Part shown: positions 8,168 to 20,422 of the stretch, one piece after another
Numbering within the stretch: position 1 is the first letter of the stretch
How the letters are laid out: each line of letters opens with the position of its first letter
NCBI GenBank assembly: GCA_902789835.1
Contig: CADAPN010000006.1
Location: 1 to 36,134, forward strand
From: Oscillospiraceae bacterium
GTDB taxonomy: Bacteria > Bacillota_A > Clostridia > Oscillospirales > Oscillospiraceae
DNA length: 36,134 nt
Reading direction: 5' to 3'
The notes under the pieces: model-generated
What the model was told of the DNA's origin: nothing
The model's database searches: none
The model's input: only the letters and a program-made list of their open reading frames with translations
Program-made: the position numbers and the translations under genes

Positions 8168-8204
8168 AACGCCGAAGAAACGGCGTTTGTCTGCAATGCA
8201 GACA
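8168..8204 (+). promoter_or_regulatory. Tandem abutting hairpins in the leader of the PPDK-like gene
   Basis: Two perfect 7 bp stems lie directly against each other in the untranslated leader: AACGCCG-AAGAAA-CGGCGTT (8168-8187, six-base loop) and TGTCTGC-AAT-GCAGACA (8188-8204). No T run follows, so this is not a terminator. Paired hairpins can be protein targets (ANTAR proteins bind pairs of six-base loops), but the loop lacks the G expected at position four. The function is unknown. Confidence 0.4.
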
Positions 8205-8227
8205 GAGTGAAATGAGAGGGGAGCTGT

Positions 8228-10801
8228 ATGGATCAGCAGCAGTACGTCAGTACCGGAATCAAGGGCCTCGACAAGGCGATTGACGGCCTGAGACCGGGGG
8301 ATACCGTAACCTGGCAGATGGAAAACATCGGCGATTACATGTATGTCGCGACCCAGTTCGTGGTGGATGAAGCCCTGACCGGCCGCCCCATGGTCTACCT
8401 CCGCTTCGGCGATCACGACGAGCTGGTCCCGACGGAGGTGCTTCAGGCCAGGGGGGCGAACATCCGGAAAATCACCCTGGATCCCGCGGTCGGGTTCGAG
8501 ACCTTTGCGGTGCAGGTGCACAGGATCATATCGGCAGAAGCGGAGAATACATTTTTCCTGTTTGACTGTCTCTCTGAGCTGCAGCGGTACTGGTTTTCGG
8601 ACCTGATGATCTGCAACTTTTTCTGCCTGACCAGCGAGTTCATCGCGTCCCGCGGCGCGCTCTGCTATGTGGCGCTGCAGTATGAGCGGCATATCTATGA
8701 GACCGTCTCGCGCATCCGGCATGCCACGAATGTCCTCATGAACATCCGCACGATGGACGGCTGCACCTATATTCACCCGGTGAAAGCCGAGGGAAGGGAC
8801 AGCCGGTACATGTACTTCCCGCTGCGCATTCACGGAAGCAAGTGCGAGGCCGTCACGTCCAGCAGCGAGACCTATGCCATTTTCGATATTTTCACCCAGA
8901 CGGGAGAGCGTCGGGACTGCTGGGACAGTATGTTCGATTCGGTGAGCATTGATCACCCGGAGCCGACGGATCCGGAGGGGATCGCGCTGAAGGAAAACAT
9001 CATGCGCTGCCTGCTGGGGACGGAACCCACCCGCCTGGAACTCTGCCGGAAGTATTTTACCATGCGGGACCTGATGGAAATCAAGCGCCGGGAGATCGGA
9101 ACGGGCTGCATCGGGGGCAAGTCGGTCGGCATGCTACTGGCGCGGCATATCATCCGGGACACGGATCCCGAGCTCTATGCAAAACGCATTGAACCCCATG
9201 ACTCCTATTTTATCGGGGCGGATGTGTTCTATACCTACGCGGTGCAGAACAACACCTGGGATCTGCGGACCAAGATGATCAAGCCCGAGGACTATCTCCG
9301 GGTTGCGCCGGAATTCCGGGATCGGCTTCTGCACGGGACCTTCATGCCCACCATCAAGGAGCAGTTTCTCTCCATGCTGGAGTATTTCGGCCAGTCGCCC
9401 ATCATCGTGCGTTCCAGCTCGCTGCTGGAAGACGGAATCGGAAACGCTTTCGCGGGAAAATACGAGAGCGTCTTCTGCCCGAGTCAGGGGAGCCTGGAAG
9501 AGCGCTATGAGGTGTTCGAAAACGCCGTGCGCACGGTGTATGCCAGTACGGTGAGCCCGGACGCGTTCCGCTACCGCGCGGACCGCGGCCTGCTGGACCG
9601 GGATGAGCAGATGGCATTGCTTGTCATGCGGGTGAGCGGGGATGTACACGGCGATTATTACTATCCGCATCTGGCGGGCGTGGGGCACTCCAAAAACCTG
9701 TATGTCAACGGCCCGAAAGCAAATGAGGACAACAGCGGCATGCTGCGCCTGGTCTTCGGGCTGGGGACCCGGGCGGTGGACCGGGAGGCGGACGACTATG
9801 CGCGCTTTGTGAATCTCGACACCCCGCTGGCCCCGCCGATGGTGGAATACGGCGACGAATACCGCTACAGCCAGCACAAGGTGGATGTGATCGACCTGCC
9901 GGAGAACCGGTTCGCGACGATCCCGCTCGAAAAACTGAGCAAATACAGCATGCGCACGGACGCGGCGCTCTTCATGGAGCCGGACACCGCGACGGCGGCA
10001 CGATTCCGCGAAATGGGGCTTTACAACGAACCGGTCCCGGATATCGTAAACTTCCAGAAGCTTCTGCGCCGGACGGACTTCGCCCAGGTGATGAAGCGGA
10101 TCATGGCCATCGTGGCGGAGAAGTATAACTATCCGGTGGACGTGGAATACGCCTGCAACTTTACCCAGCAGGGCGACTATAAGGTAAACCTGTTGCAGTG
10201 CCGCACGATCCAGACCACGGGGCTTGGGAAGGCCGGGGTAATGCCCGCGTTCCGGGAAATGCTATGGCGCATCCGCGGCAACTTTATGGGCGGAAATGCT
10301 GCGATCCCTGTCCGCTATGTGGTGTATGTGAAAGTGGAGCCGTATCTGAATCTGCCGGAACAGCAGAAATACGCCGTGGCCAGAGCGGTCGGGGATCTCA
10401 ACCGCCGGCTGCAGGGGAAGGACGCCATCCTGATCGGCCCGGGGAGATGGGGGACGACGACGCCGAGCCTTGGCGTACCGGTACGCTTTGCCGAGATCAG
10501 CCACTACGCCTGCATGTGCGAGATGGCCTATTCCTCCCACGGGCTGCGCCCGGAGCTGAGCTACGGGAGCCACTTCTTCCAGGATCTGGTGGAGTCGGGG
10601 ATCTTCTATACGGCCATCTACCAGGGAGAACCCGGCTGTGAATTCAACGAAGAGGGCTTTGAGGCCTTTCCGGACCGCTATGCGGAACTTACGGGAGATG
10701 AAAAGCTCAAAAACGTGGTGAAGGTCTATGATCTTGGGGAGAAGGGCGCAACGCTATATGCCGAGGTCAAGAGCCAGGACTGCCTGCTCGGCCTGCTGTG
10801 A
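8228..10801 (+). CDS. Degenerate RecA/KaiC-like domain fused to PPDK_N (PEP/pyruvate-binding) protein of unknown function
   Basis: An 857-residue protein. Residues 1-220 resemble a KaiC/RadA RecA fold (STGIKGLDKAIDGLRPGD and a strand ending FFLFDCLSE), but the Walker A P-loop is replaced by ENIGDYMYVA, so ATP hydrolysis there is unlikely. Residues about 290-680 match the ATP-grasp domain of pyruvate phosphate dikinase / PEP synthase: GGKSVGM at 296-302 and VRSSSLLEDG from 394, then GNAFAGKYESV. The phosphohistidine swivel domain and the PEP-binding barrel are both absent. The C-terminal about 170 residues have GPGRWG (737-742) and GSHFFQDLVESG, seen in PPDK_N-type proteins of unknown role. 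It lies 188 bases before gltB in the same direction and carries the same type of -66 palindrome, implying a nitrogen-linked role. A complete PEP synthase is ruled out; sensing or nucleotide-dependent phosphotransfer are guesses. Confidence 0.75.
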   Translation: MDQQQYVSTGIKGLDKAIDGLRPGDTVTWQMENIGDYMYVATQFVVDEALTGRPMVYLRFGDHDELVPTEVLQARGANIRKITLDPAVGFETFAVQVHRIISAEAENTFFLFDCLSELQRYWFSDLMICNFFCLTSEFIASRGALCYVALQYERHIYETVSRIRHATNVLMNIRTMDGCTYIHPVKAEGRDSRYMYFPLRIHGSKCEAVTSSSETYAIFDIFTQTGERRDCWDSMFDSVSIDHPEPTDPEGIALKENIMRCLLGTEPTRLELCRKYFTMRDLMEIKRREIGTGCIGGKSVGMLLARHIIRDTDPELYAKRIEPHDSYFIGADVFYTYAVQNNTWDLRTKMIKPEDYLRVAPEFRDRLLHGTFMPTIKEQFLSMLEYFGQSPIIVRSSSLLEDGIGNAFAGKYESVFCPSQGSLEERYEVFENAVRTVYASTVSPDAFRYRADRGLLDRDEQMALLVMRVSGDVHGDYYYPHLAGVGHSKNLYVNGPKANEDNSGMLRLVFGLGTRAVDREADDYARFVNLDTPLAPPMVEYGDEYRYSQHKVDVIDLPENRFATIPLEKLSKYSMRTDAALFMEPDTATAARFREMGLYNEPVPDIVNFQKLLRRTDFAQVMKRIMAIVAEKYNYPVDVEYACNFTQQGDYKVNLLQCRTIQTTGLGKAGVMPAFREMLWRIRGNFMGGNAAIPVRYVVYVKVEPYLNLPEQQKYAVARAVGDLNRRLQGKDAILIGPGRWGTTTPSLGVPVRFAEISHYACMCEMAYSSHGLRPELSYGSHFFQDLVESGIFYTAIYQGEPGCEFNEEGFEAFPDRYAELTGDEKLKNVVKVYDLGEKGATLYAEVKSQDCLLGLL

Positions 10802-10826
10802 GGATGTTATCCTGCTTGCTGGATAT

Positions 10827-10894
10827 CATACTTTTTTTGTATGATAATGGAAAAGGATAAAGTATTGTTCATTTGCCTGATGCTGTGATAGCAT
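10827..10894 (+). promoter_or_regulatory. gltB promoter with LysR-type palindrome at -66
   Basis: The perfect palindrome CATACTTTTTTTGTATG (10827-10843, T-N11-A type) is centred at 10835. It is followed by a poor -35 TTGTTC (10865-10870), an 18 bp spacer and -10 TAGCAT (10889-10894), giving a start near 10901 and a -66 centre. The layout from palindrome to ATG is 163 nt, the same as for glmS. Confidence 0.65.
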
Positions 10895-10909
10895 CAGGCA
10901 ATGTTTTTT
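10873..10909 (+). terminator. Perfect hairpin with T run between the PPDK-like gene and gltB
   Basis: TTGCCTGATGCT-GTGAT-AGCATCAGGCAA is a perfect 12 bp stem (10873-10901) followed by TGTTTTTT. It looks like an intrinsic terminator for the upstream gene. It also overlaps the proposed gltB -10, so the same palindrome may shape both termination and initiation. Confidence 0.7.
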
Positions 10910-10919
10910 GAACTTTGAA

Positions 10920-10968
10920 AAAGGACTGCCTGCGGCATTGGTAGGCGGTCCTTTCGCTATTTTGGACC
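10920..10968 (+). promoter_or_regulatory. gltB leader: two overlapping hairpins shared with glmS
   Basis: Stem A pairs AAAGGAC-T-GCCTGC with GTAGGC-G-GTCCTTT (10920-10954, seven-base loop, wobble pairs included) and is followed by a T-rich stretch. Stem B pairs GGTCC (10947-10951) with GGACC (10964-10968) and shares bases with the 3' arm of stem A, so the two exclude each other. The glmS leader has the same pair of stems at matching distances. Attenuation is inferred. Confidence 0.5.
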
Positions 10969-10989
10969 GGAACAGAAGGAGGGCAAACT

Positions 10990-13900
10990 ATGAGACAGCC
11001 GGAACGGAAGTATCCCCTGTACTGTCCCACGATGGAGCACGATTCCTGCGGAATCGGCGCGGTCATCAGTATCCGCGGCGAACAGAGCCACCGGACCGTG
11101 GACGATGCGCTGAAAATCGTGGAAAAGCTGCAGCACCGGGCAGGCAAGGACGCCTGCGGCGAGACCGGAGACGGCGTCGGACTGATGATGCAGATCCCTC
11201 ATAAACTGATGGTGAAGGCGGCGCGGGAGATCGGGATTGACAACCTGGGCGCAGCCAGAAGCTACGGCGTCGGGATGTTCTTCCTGCCGCAGGAGACCCT
11301 GAAGCGCCTGCAGGCGAAGAAAATGCTGGAGATCATTGTCGGACGCCACGGGGTGAAATTTCTCGGCTGGCGGGAGGTCCCGGTCTGCCCGGAGGTGCTG
11401 GGCCGGACCGCCCGGGAGGCGCAGCCCTGTATCATGCAGTGCTTTGTGAGACGCCCGGATGAGGTGGCGGAAGGGCTGGACTTTGACAGGCTGCTTTATA
11501 TCATCCGCAGGGAGTTTGAACAGAGCGACATCGGGACCTATATCGCCTCCTTCTCCAGCCGGACCATTGTCTATAAAGGGATGTTTCTGGTTCATCAGCT
11601 GCGGGCTTTTTACCGGGACCTGCAGGATCCGGACTGCGAGAGCGCCATGGCCATGGTGCATTCGCGTTTCTCCACCAACACCAATCCAAGCTGGGAGCGG
11701 GCGCACCCAAACCGCTACATCATGCACAACGGCGAGATCAACACCATCCGCGGCAATGTGGACCGGATGCTGGCCAGAGAAGAGACCATGCACTCGACGC
11801 TCATCAGCGATGAGGACATGGACCGCATCCTCCCGGTGGTGGACCAGCGGGGCTCGGACTCGGCGATGCTGGACAACACGCTGGAATTCCTGATGATGAA
11901 CGGCATTGAACTTCCGCAGGCGGTCATGATGACGATCCCGGAGCCTTGGGCCAACAATCGGAAGATGAGCCAGGAAAAACGCGACTTCTACCAGTACTAT
12001 GCCACGATGATGGAGGCCTGGGACGGGCCGGCGGCCATCGTTTTCAGCGACGGAGACAGCGTGGGCGCGGTACTGGACCGGAACGGGCTGCGGCCCTGCC
12101 GCTGGTATCAGACCCGGGATGATTATCTGATCCTCTCCTCGGAGGTGGGGGTCCTGGAGCTGGATCCGGCCAATATCGTAAAAAAATCCCGCCTTCAGCC
12201 GGGGAAAATGCTCCTCGTGGATACCCGGCAGAAGCGGCTCATCGGCGACGAGGAGCTCAAGAGCCACTACGCGTCCCAGAGCCCCTACGGAGAGTGGCTG
12301 GACGGGCATCTGGTCCACCTGGAAGATCTGCCCATCCCGAACCAGAAGGTGGAGAAGCATTCGCAGATCCTGCGCGACAAGCTGTACAAGGCCTTCGGCT
12401 ATACCTATGAGGATGTGAAGGAAGAGATCCTGCCGCTGGCGCGAAACGGGGCGGAACCCATCCTGTCCATGGGGACGGATATCCCTCTCGCGGTGCTGTC
12501 AGAAGCGAGACAGCCGCTGTTCAGCTATTTCAAGCAGCTTTTTGCGCAGGTGACAAACCCGCCTATCGACGCCATTCGGGAGAAGATTGTCACGGATACG
12601 GCCGTCTATCTGGGAGCTTCCGGCAATCTTCTGGAGGAGCGGGCAGAAAACTGCGCGGTGCTCCAGATCCATAACCCGATTCTCACCAGCGTGGACCTGA
12701 TGAAGATCCGGCATATGGACAACCCCCAGTTCAAGGTCGAGACCATCTCGCTGCTCTACTACAAGAGAACCCCGCTGGAGAGCGCGGTGGAGCGCCTGTT
12801 TGTCGCCTGCGACCGGGCATACAAGCAGGGGGCCAACATCCTGATCCTCTCTGACCGAGGGGTGGATGAGAACCATGTGGCGATCCCGTCGCTGCTGGCC
12901 GTGTCGGCGGTGCAGAAATATCTGGTGCGCAGCAAGAAGCGCACGGCCCTGTCCCTCATTCTGGAGAGTGCCGAGCCGCGCACGGTGCATCATTTCGCAA
13001 CGCTGCTGGGCTACGGGGCCCAGGCCATCAACCCCTATCTGGCGCAGGAATGCATCGAGGAACTGGTGAGCCTGGACATGCTGGACAAGGACCCCGGCGC
13101 GGCCATCGACGACTATAACCGGGGAATCCTCGCGGGCATCGTGAAGATCGCCTCCAAGATGGGCATTTCCACGATCCAGTCCTATCAGGCGGCGCAGATC
13201 TTTGAGTGCGTCGGCATCAGCTCAAAGGTCATTGAGCGGTACTTCACCAACACCGTCAGCCGGGTGGAGGGCATCGGCCTGGAAGAGATCGGCGAGGGCG
13301 TCGAGTGGAAGCACGATCAGGCCTTTGAACCGCTGGGCCTCGGCATCGACACCACGCTCAATTCCGTCGGCTCTCACAAGCTGCGCTCCGGCAGCGGCGC
13401 GGAGGACCATATGTATAACCCCCTGACCGTCAAGCTTCTGCAGAAGGCGGCGAGAGAGGGAAGCTACGAGACCTTCAAGCAGTACACCTCCATGGTGGAC
13501 AATCTTGAGATCCCGCATACCCTTCGCGGCCTGCTGGACCTCAAACGGGATCCGAACGGGGGCATCCCGCTGGACGAGGTCGAGCCGGTGGAGAGCATCG
13601 TCCGGCGCTTCAAGACCGGCGCCATGAGCTACGGCTCCATCTCCCAGGAGGCCCATGAATGTCTTGCCGAGGCGATGAACACCCTTGGCGGACGCTCCAA
13701 CTCCGGAGAGGGCGGAGAGACGCCGGACCGCCTGAAGGATCCGCTGCGCTGCTCGGCCATCAAGCAGATCGCCTCCGGGCGCTTCGGCGTGACCAGCGCC
13801 TATCTGAACAGCGCCCGGGAGCTGCAGATCAAGATGGCCCAGGGCGCAAAGCCCGGAGAAGGCGGTCACCTGCCGGGAAGCAAGGTCTATCCCTGGATCG

Positions 13901-15528
13901 CAAGAACCCGCTGCTCCACGCCGGGCGTCTCTCTCGTGAGTCCGCCGCCCCATCATGATATCTATTCCATTGAGGATCTGGCACAGCTGATCTTCGACCT
14001 GAAGAATGCCAACCGGGACGCCCGCATCAGCGTCAAGCTGGTCTCGGAGGCGGGCGTGGGGACCATCGCCTGCGGCGTTGCGAAAGCGGGCGCGCAGGTG
14101 GTCCTGATTTCCGGCTACGACGGCGGAACCGGCGCCGCGCCGGGCTCCTCCATCCACAATGCCGGCCTCCCCTGGGAGCTGGGTGTCGCCGAGGCGCACC
14201 AGACCCTGGTCAAGAACGGCCTGCGGGAACAGGTTGTGATCGAAGCAGACGGCAAGCTCATGACCGGGCGGGATGTGGCCGTGGCGTGTATGCTCGGGGC
14301 GGAGGAATTCGGCTTTGCGACAGCGCCCCTCATTACCCTGGGCTGCTGCATGATGAGGGCCTGCAACCTGGACACCTGCCCGGTGGGGATCGCGACCCAG
14401 AACCCGAAGCTGCGGGCGCGGTTTTCCGGAAAGCCTGAATATGTGATGAACTTCATGCGCTTCGTGGCCGAGGAACTGCGGGAGTGCATGGCGGCGGTCG
14501 GCATCCGGACGGTCGACGAGCTGGTAGGCCGCAGCGATCTGCTCACCGTCCGGGAAAAGCGCATCACCCATCGCGCCGAGACGGTGGATCTCTCCGCTCT
14601 GCTGATAAACCCCTACGGGGAGGACGTGCCGCACTTTGCCCCGGAGGCGGTTTATCGCTTCCGCCTGTCCGAGACCAAGGACTTCAGCCTGCTGCTGGAG
14701 AAGCTTGGCCCATCGCTGAAGAGCTCGCGCCACGGTAAGTTGGAGGTACAGGTCTCCAGCACGGACCGGGCCTTCGGCACGCTCTTCGGCTCCGAGATTA
14801 CCCGCGCCTGCGGCGACAGTCTCCGGGATGACAGCTATGTGATCCGCTGCCACGGCGGAGGCGGACAGTCCTTCGGCGCCTTTATTCCGAAAGGACTGAC
14901 CCTGCGGCTGGAGGGAGACAGCAACGACGGCTTCGGAAAAGGCCTGTCCGGCGGAAAGCTTGTGCTTTATCCGCCCAAGGGAAGCACATTCCGGGCCGAT
15001 GAAAACATTATCGTCGGGAATGTCGCCCTGTACGGCGCGACTTCGGGCAAGGCCTTCATCGCAGGCCTCGCGGGGGAGCGCTTCTGCGTCCGCAACTCCG
15101 GGGCCAGCGCCGTGGTGGAAGGCGTCGGGGACCACGGCTGTGAGTATATGACCGGCGGCCGGGTCGTGATTCTCGGCAATACCGGGAAAAACTTTGCCGC
15201 GGGCATGTCCGGCGGGATCGTGTATGTCCTGGACGAGAAGCATGACCTTTACACCCGGCTGAACAAAACCGGGCTTGAGATGAGCACGCTTCAGGAGCAC
15301 CATGACATTCAGGAGCTGCAGGAGCTGATCCGGGAACATGTCACGGCGACAGGCTCGGAAAAGGGAAAAGAGATCCTGGAGCACTTTGAGGACTATATCC
15401 CGGCGTTCAAGAAGATCATCCCGAAGGACTATGAGAAGATGATCGCGGCCATCGCCGCCTTCGAGGGCAAGGGAGAGAGCCCGGAACAGGCGGAGATTGC
15501 GGCCTTCAACGCCGCGGTCAAACACTGA
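10990..15528 (+). CDS. gltB: Glutamate synthase (NADPH) large subunit
   Basis: A 1512-residue protein of full family length. A short propeptide (MRQPERKYPLYCPTMEHDS) precedes Cys20, the expected N-terminal nucleophile of the class II glutaminase domain after processing. The FMN-binding synthase domain carries SNSGEGGETPDR near residue 905, and the [3Fe-4S] cysteines fit at 1119, 1125 and 1130 (CCMMRACNLDTCPVG). The C-terminal glycine-rich GXGXG beta-helix follows. The enzyme makes two glutamates from glutamine and 2-oxoglutarate with electrons passed from GltD. It has an AGGAGGG ribosome binding site and is followed by gltD after 15 bases. The promoter has the -66 palindrome and the leader is structured, so nitrogen-responsive control is likely. 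Confidence 0.97.
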   Translation: MRQPERKYPLYCPTMEHDSCGIGAVISIRGEQSHRTVDDALKIVEKLQHRAGKDACGETGDGVGLMMQIPHKLMVKAAREIGIDNLGAARSYGVGMFFLPQETLKRLQAKKMLEIIVGRHGVKFLGWREVPVCPEVLGRTAREAQPCIMQCFVRRPDEVAEGLDFDRLLYIIRREFEQSDIGTYIASFSSRTIVYKGMFLVHQLRAFYRDLQDPDCESAMAMVHSRFSTNTNPSWERAHPNRYIMHNGEINTIRGNVDRMLAREETMHSTLISDEDMDRILPVVDQRGSDSAMLDNTLEFLMMNGIELPQAVMMTIPEPWANNRKMSQEKRDFYQYYATMMEAWDGPAAIVFSDGDSVGAVLDRNGLRPCRWYQTRDDYLILSSEVGVLELDPANIVKKSRLQPGKMLLVDTRQKRLIGDEELKSHYASQSPYGEWLDGHLVHLEDLPIPNQKVEKHSQILRDKLYKAFGYTYEDVKEEILPLARNGAEPILSMGTDIPLAVLSEARQPLFSYFKQLFAQVTNPPIDAIREKIVTDTAVYLGASGNLLEERAENCAVLQIHNPILTSVDLMKIRHMDNPQFKVETISLLYYKRTPLESAVERLFVACDRAYKQGANILILSDRGVDENHVAIPSLLAVSAVQKYLVRSKKRTALSLILESAEPRTVHHFATLLGYGAQAINPYLAQECIEELVSLDMLDKDPGAAIDDYNRGILAGIVKIASKMGISTIQSYQAAQIFECVGISSKVIERYFTNTVSRVEGIGLEEIGEGVEWKHDQAFEPLGLGIDTTLNSVGSHKLRSGSGAEDHMYNPLTVKLLQKAAREGSYETFKQYTSMVDNLEIPHTLRGLLDLKRDPNGGIPLDEVEPVESIVRRFKTGAMSYGSISQEAHECLAEAMNTLGGRSNSGEGGETPDRLKDPLRCSAIKQIASGRFGVTSAYLNSARELQIKMAQGAKPGEGGHLPGSKVYPWIARTRCSTPGVSLVSPPPHHDIYSIEDLAQLIFDLKNANRDARISVKLVSEAGVGTIACGVAKAGAQVVLISGYDGGTGAAPGSSIHNAGLPWELGVAEAHQTLVKNGLREQVVIEADGKLMTGRDVAVACMLGAEEFGFATAPLITLGCCMMRACNLDTCPVGIATQNPKLRARFSGKPEYVMNFMRFVAEELRECMAAVGIRTVDELVGRSDLLTVREKRITHRAETVDLSALLINPYGEDVPHFAPEAVYRFRLSETKDFSLLLEKLGPSLKSSRHGKLEVQVSSTDRAFGTLFGSEITRACGDSLRDDSYVIRCHGGGGQSFGAFIPKGLTLRLEGDSNDGFGKGLSGGKLVLYPPKGSTFRADENIIVGNVALYGATSGKAFIAGLAGERFCVRNSGASAVVEGVGDHGCEYMTGGRVVILGNTGKNFAAGMSGGIVYVLDEKHDLYTRLNKTGLEMSTLQEHHDIQELQELIREHVTATGSEKGKEILEHFEDYIPAFKKIIPKDYEKMIAAIAAFEGKGESPEQAEIAAFNAAVKH

Positions 15529-15543
15529 GAGGGGGTGCCGTGA

Positions 15544-16935
15544 ATGGGAAAACCGACCGGATTTCTGGAATACAGCAGAGTGGAAAACAGACGGCGGCCT
15601 CCGCTGGAACGCGTGAAGGATTGGGAAGAGCTCTATCTTCCGGTGGAAGGGGAGGAGCGGCTCAAGCAGGGCGCAAGGTGCATGAACTGCGGGATCCCGT
15701 TCTGTCAGGCGGGCGTGCAGTTTGAAGGAAAACAGCTTGGCTGCCCGCTGCACAACCTGATCCCGGAGTGGAACGACATGCTCATGGACGGAAACTACGG
15801 CCATGCCCTGGCGAGACTGCTGAAAACCAACAACTTTCCGGAATTTACCGGGAGGGTCTGTCCGGCATTCTGTGAGCAGGCCTGCACCTGCGGCCTGTAC
15901 GACGCGCCCATCACCGTCCACGACAACGAGCGGAGCATCATCGAGTACGCCTTTCGCAGCGGCCTGATGAAACCGCGCTTTACGCAGAACGCCTCCGGGA
16001 AGAACGTGGTGGTTGTGGGCTCCGGCCCGGCCGGCCTCGCCGTGGCGGACCAGCTGAACCACCGCGGACACAGCGTCACGGTGGTGGAGAAGCACCCCAG
16101 GGCAGGCGGAATCCTGACCTACGGCATCCCGAACATGAAGCTCCCAAAAGACATCGTCACGAGGCGGATCAGCCTGATGACCGATGAGGGCGTGAGTTTT
16201 GTGACCGGCCTGGACGCCTCCGATCCTGCCGTTGCCCGGCGGCTATCGGCGGAATACGACGCGGTGGTGCTCTGCTGCGGCGCAGAGGAGCCGAGAAGCA
16301 TCGGGGTGAACACCGACGGCGTGAGCGGCGTCTGTTATGCCATGGAGTATCTGCACGCGGCCGCAGAAAGCCGCTTTGACGGCCGGGCAGAGCCTGCGCC
16401 GAGTGCCGCCGGGAAGGATGTGGTCATCATCGGGACCGGAAACACCGCCAGCGACTGCGTGGCGACGGCACTGCGCCAGGGCTGCCGGAGTGTGACGCAG
16501 CTGGTGCGCCGCGGTCGGGAGGACTATCTGGACGGAAACGGAGTCCTGCCGCAGGACTACGCCCAGGAAGAGGCGGAGAGTGTGTTCGGGGAGGATCCGA
16601 GACGCTTCGGACAGAGCGTGGATACGCTTCAGACGGACGGACAGGGAAATCTGACTTCCATCACGACGAAGAGCGGAGAGAGCTTCCCCTGTGAGCTCCT
16701 CATCGGCGCAACCGGTTTTGCCGGCTGCAGGGCGGATGTGTGCGAGGCCTTCGGCGTGGAGCGCGAGCGGACCGTCAGGACGGAGAAGGGAAGCTTTCAG
16801 ACCAGCGTGCCCCATATTTTCACGGCGGGCGACATGCACCGGGGACAGTCCCTCGTGGTTCACGCCATCGCCGAAGGGAGAGCCGCGGCCGCGGAAGTGG
16901 ACCGCTTCCTGATGGGCTATACCAACCTGCTCTGA
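15544..16935 (+). CDS. gltD: Glutamate synthase small subunit
   Basis: A 463-residue FAD/NAD(P)H-binding protein. The N-terminal cysteines (ARCMNCGIPFCQAG, then GRVCPAFCEQACTCG) hold the low-potential iron-sulfur clusters. An FAD-binding GSGPAGLA motif lies near residue 158 and a second Rossmann motif, GTGNTASDC, near 299. The C-terminal FTAGDMHRGQSLVVHAIAEG completes the flavin site. It oxidises NADPH and passes electrons to GltB. It is slightly shorter than usual because the segment after the NADPH site (about 330-360) is compact; no catalytic motif appears missing. It shares the transcript with gltB. Confidence 0.96.
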   Translation: MGKPTGFLEYSRVENRRRPPLERVKDWEELYLPVEGEERLKQGARCMNCGIPFCQAGVQFEGKQLGCPLHNLIPEWNDMLMDGNYGHALARLLKTNNFPEFTGRVCPAFCEQACTCGLYDAPITVHDNERSIIEYAFRSGLMKPRFTQNASGKNVVVVGSGPAGLAVADQLNHRGHSVTVVEKHPRAGGILTYGIPNMKLPKDIVTRRISLMTDEGVSFVTGLDASDPAVARRLSAEYDAVVLCCGAEEPRSIGVNTDGVSGVCYAMEYLHAAAESRFDGRAEPAPSAAGKDVVIIGTGNTASDCVATALRQGCRSVTQLVRRGREDYLDGNGVLPQDYAQEEAESVFGEDPRRFGQSVDTLQTDGQGNLTSITTKSGESFPCELLIGATGFAGCRADVCEAFGVERERTVRTEKGSFQTSVPHIFTAGDMHRGQSLVVHAIAEGRAAAAEVDRFLMGYTNLL

Positions 16936-16958
16936 GCGTCACAGATATTTTTGCTTGA

Positions 16959-20148
<3,190 letters not shown>

Positions 20149-20169
20149 CATCGGATCGGTTCACAGACA

Positions 20170-20206
20170 AAGGAGACGAGAACTCTTTTCGGGTTCCCGT
20201 CTCCTT
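20170..20206 (+). terminator. Terminator after guaA
   Basis: AAGGAGACG and CGTCTCCTT form the outer stem, with GAAC/GTTC inside and a loop of about nine bases. It ends the gltB-guaA unit. The T run directly after is short, so efficiency is uncertain. Confidence 0.65.
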
Positions 20207-20274
20207 CGTGGATTTGATCCTCCGTGCAAACAGCGGCGCTTTTTTGTGTGACACTTCTGTGATACTTCGTGTGC

Positions 20275-20374
20275 TATGATGCAGTCACAAAAGAAAGAAC
20301 TCCGCCAATTCAAGTCTTTGACGGAGCGGGGAGACAGAACCCGGTTTCAATGTATCGGATTGGAAGTCTCCCCG
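20275..20374 (+). promoter_or_regulatory. Promoter and structured leader of the double-glycine SH3b peptide
   Basis: An extended -10 (TGCTATGAT, hexamer 20275-20280) gives a start near 20287 and a leader of about 136 bases. Two hairpins abut in it: CTCCG/CGGAG at 20300-20326 and a 9 bp stem CGGGGAGAC/GTCTCCCCG at 20327-20374 enclosing 30 bases. The rest up to the ribosome binding site is A-rich. I do not recognise a known riboswitch. Confidence 0.45.
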
Positions 20375-20422
20375 AAATGTAAAAAATATTAAGAAATAAA
20401 AATATAAAAAGGAGACAGAACC

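Noticed and set aside
7981..8227. Purine riboswitch or PurR box between purA and the PPDK-like gene
   Set aside because: I find no purine-riboswitch core or recognisable PurR box; the visible elements are a consensus promoter, the palindrome and two hairpins.
13222..16095. A 957-codon minus-strand open frame opposite gltB and gltD
   Set aside because: It is antisense to two well-supported genes; long antisense frames are common in GC-rich DNA with strong third-position bias.
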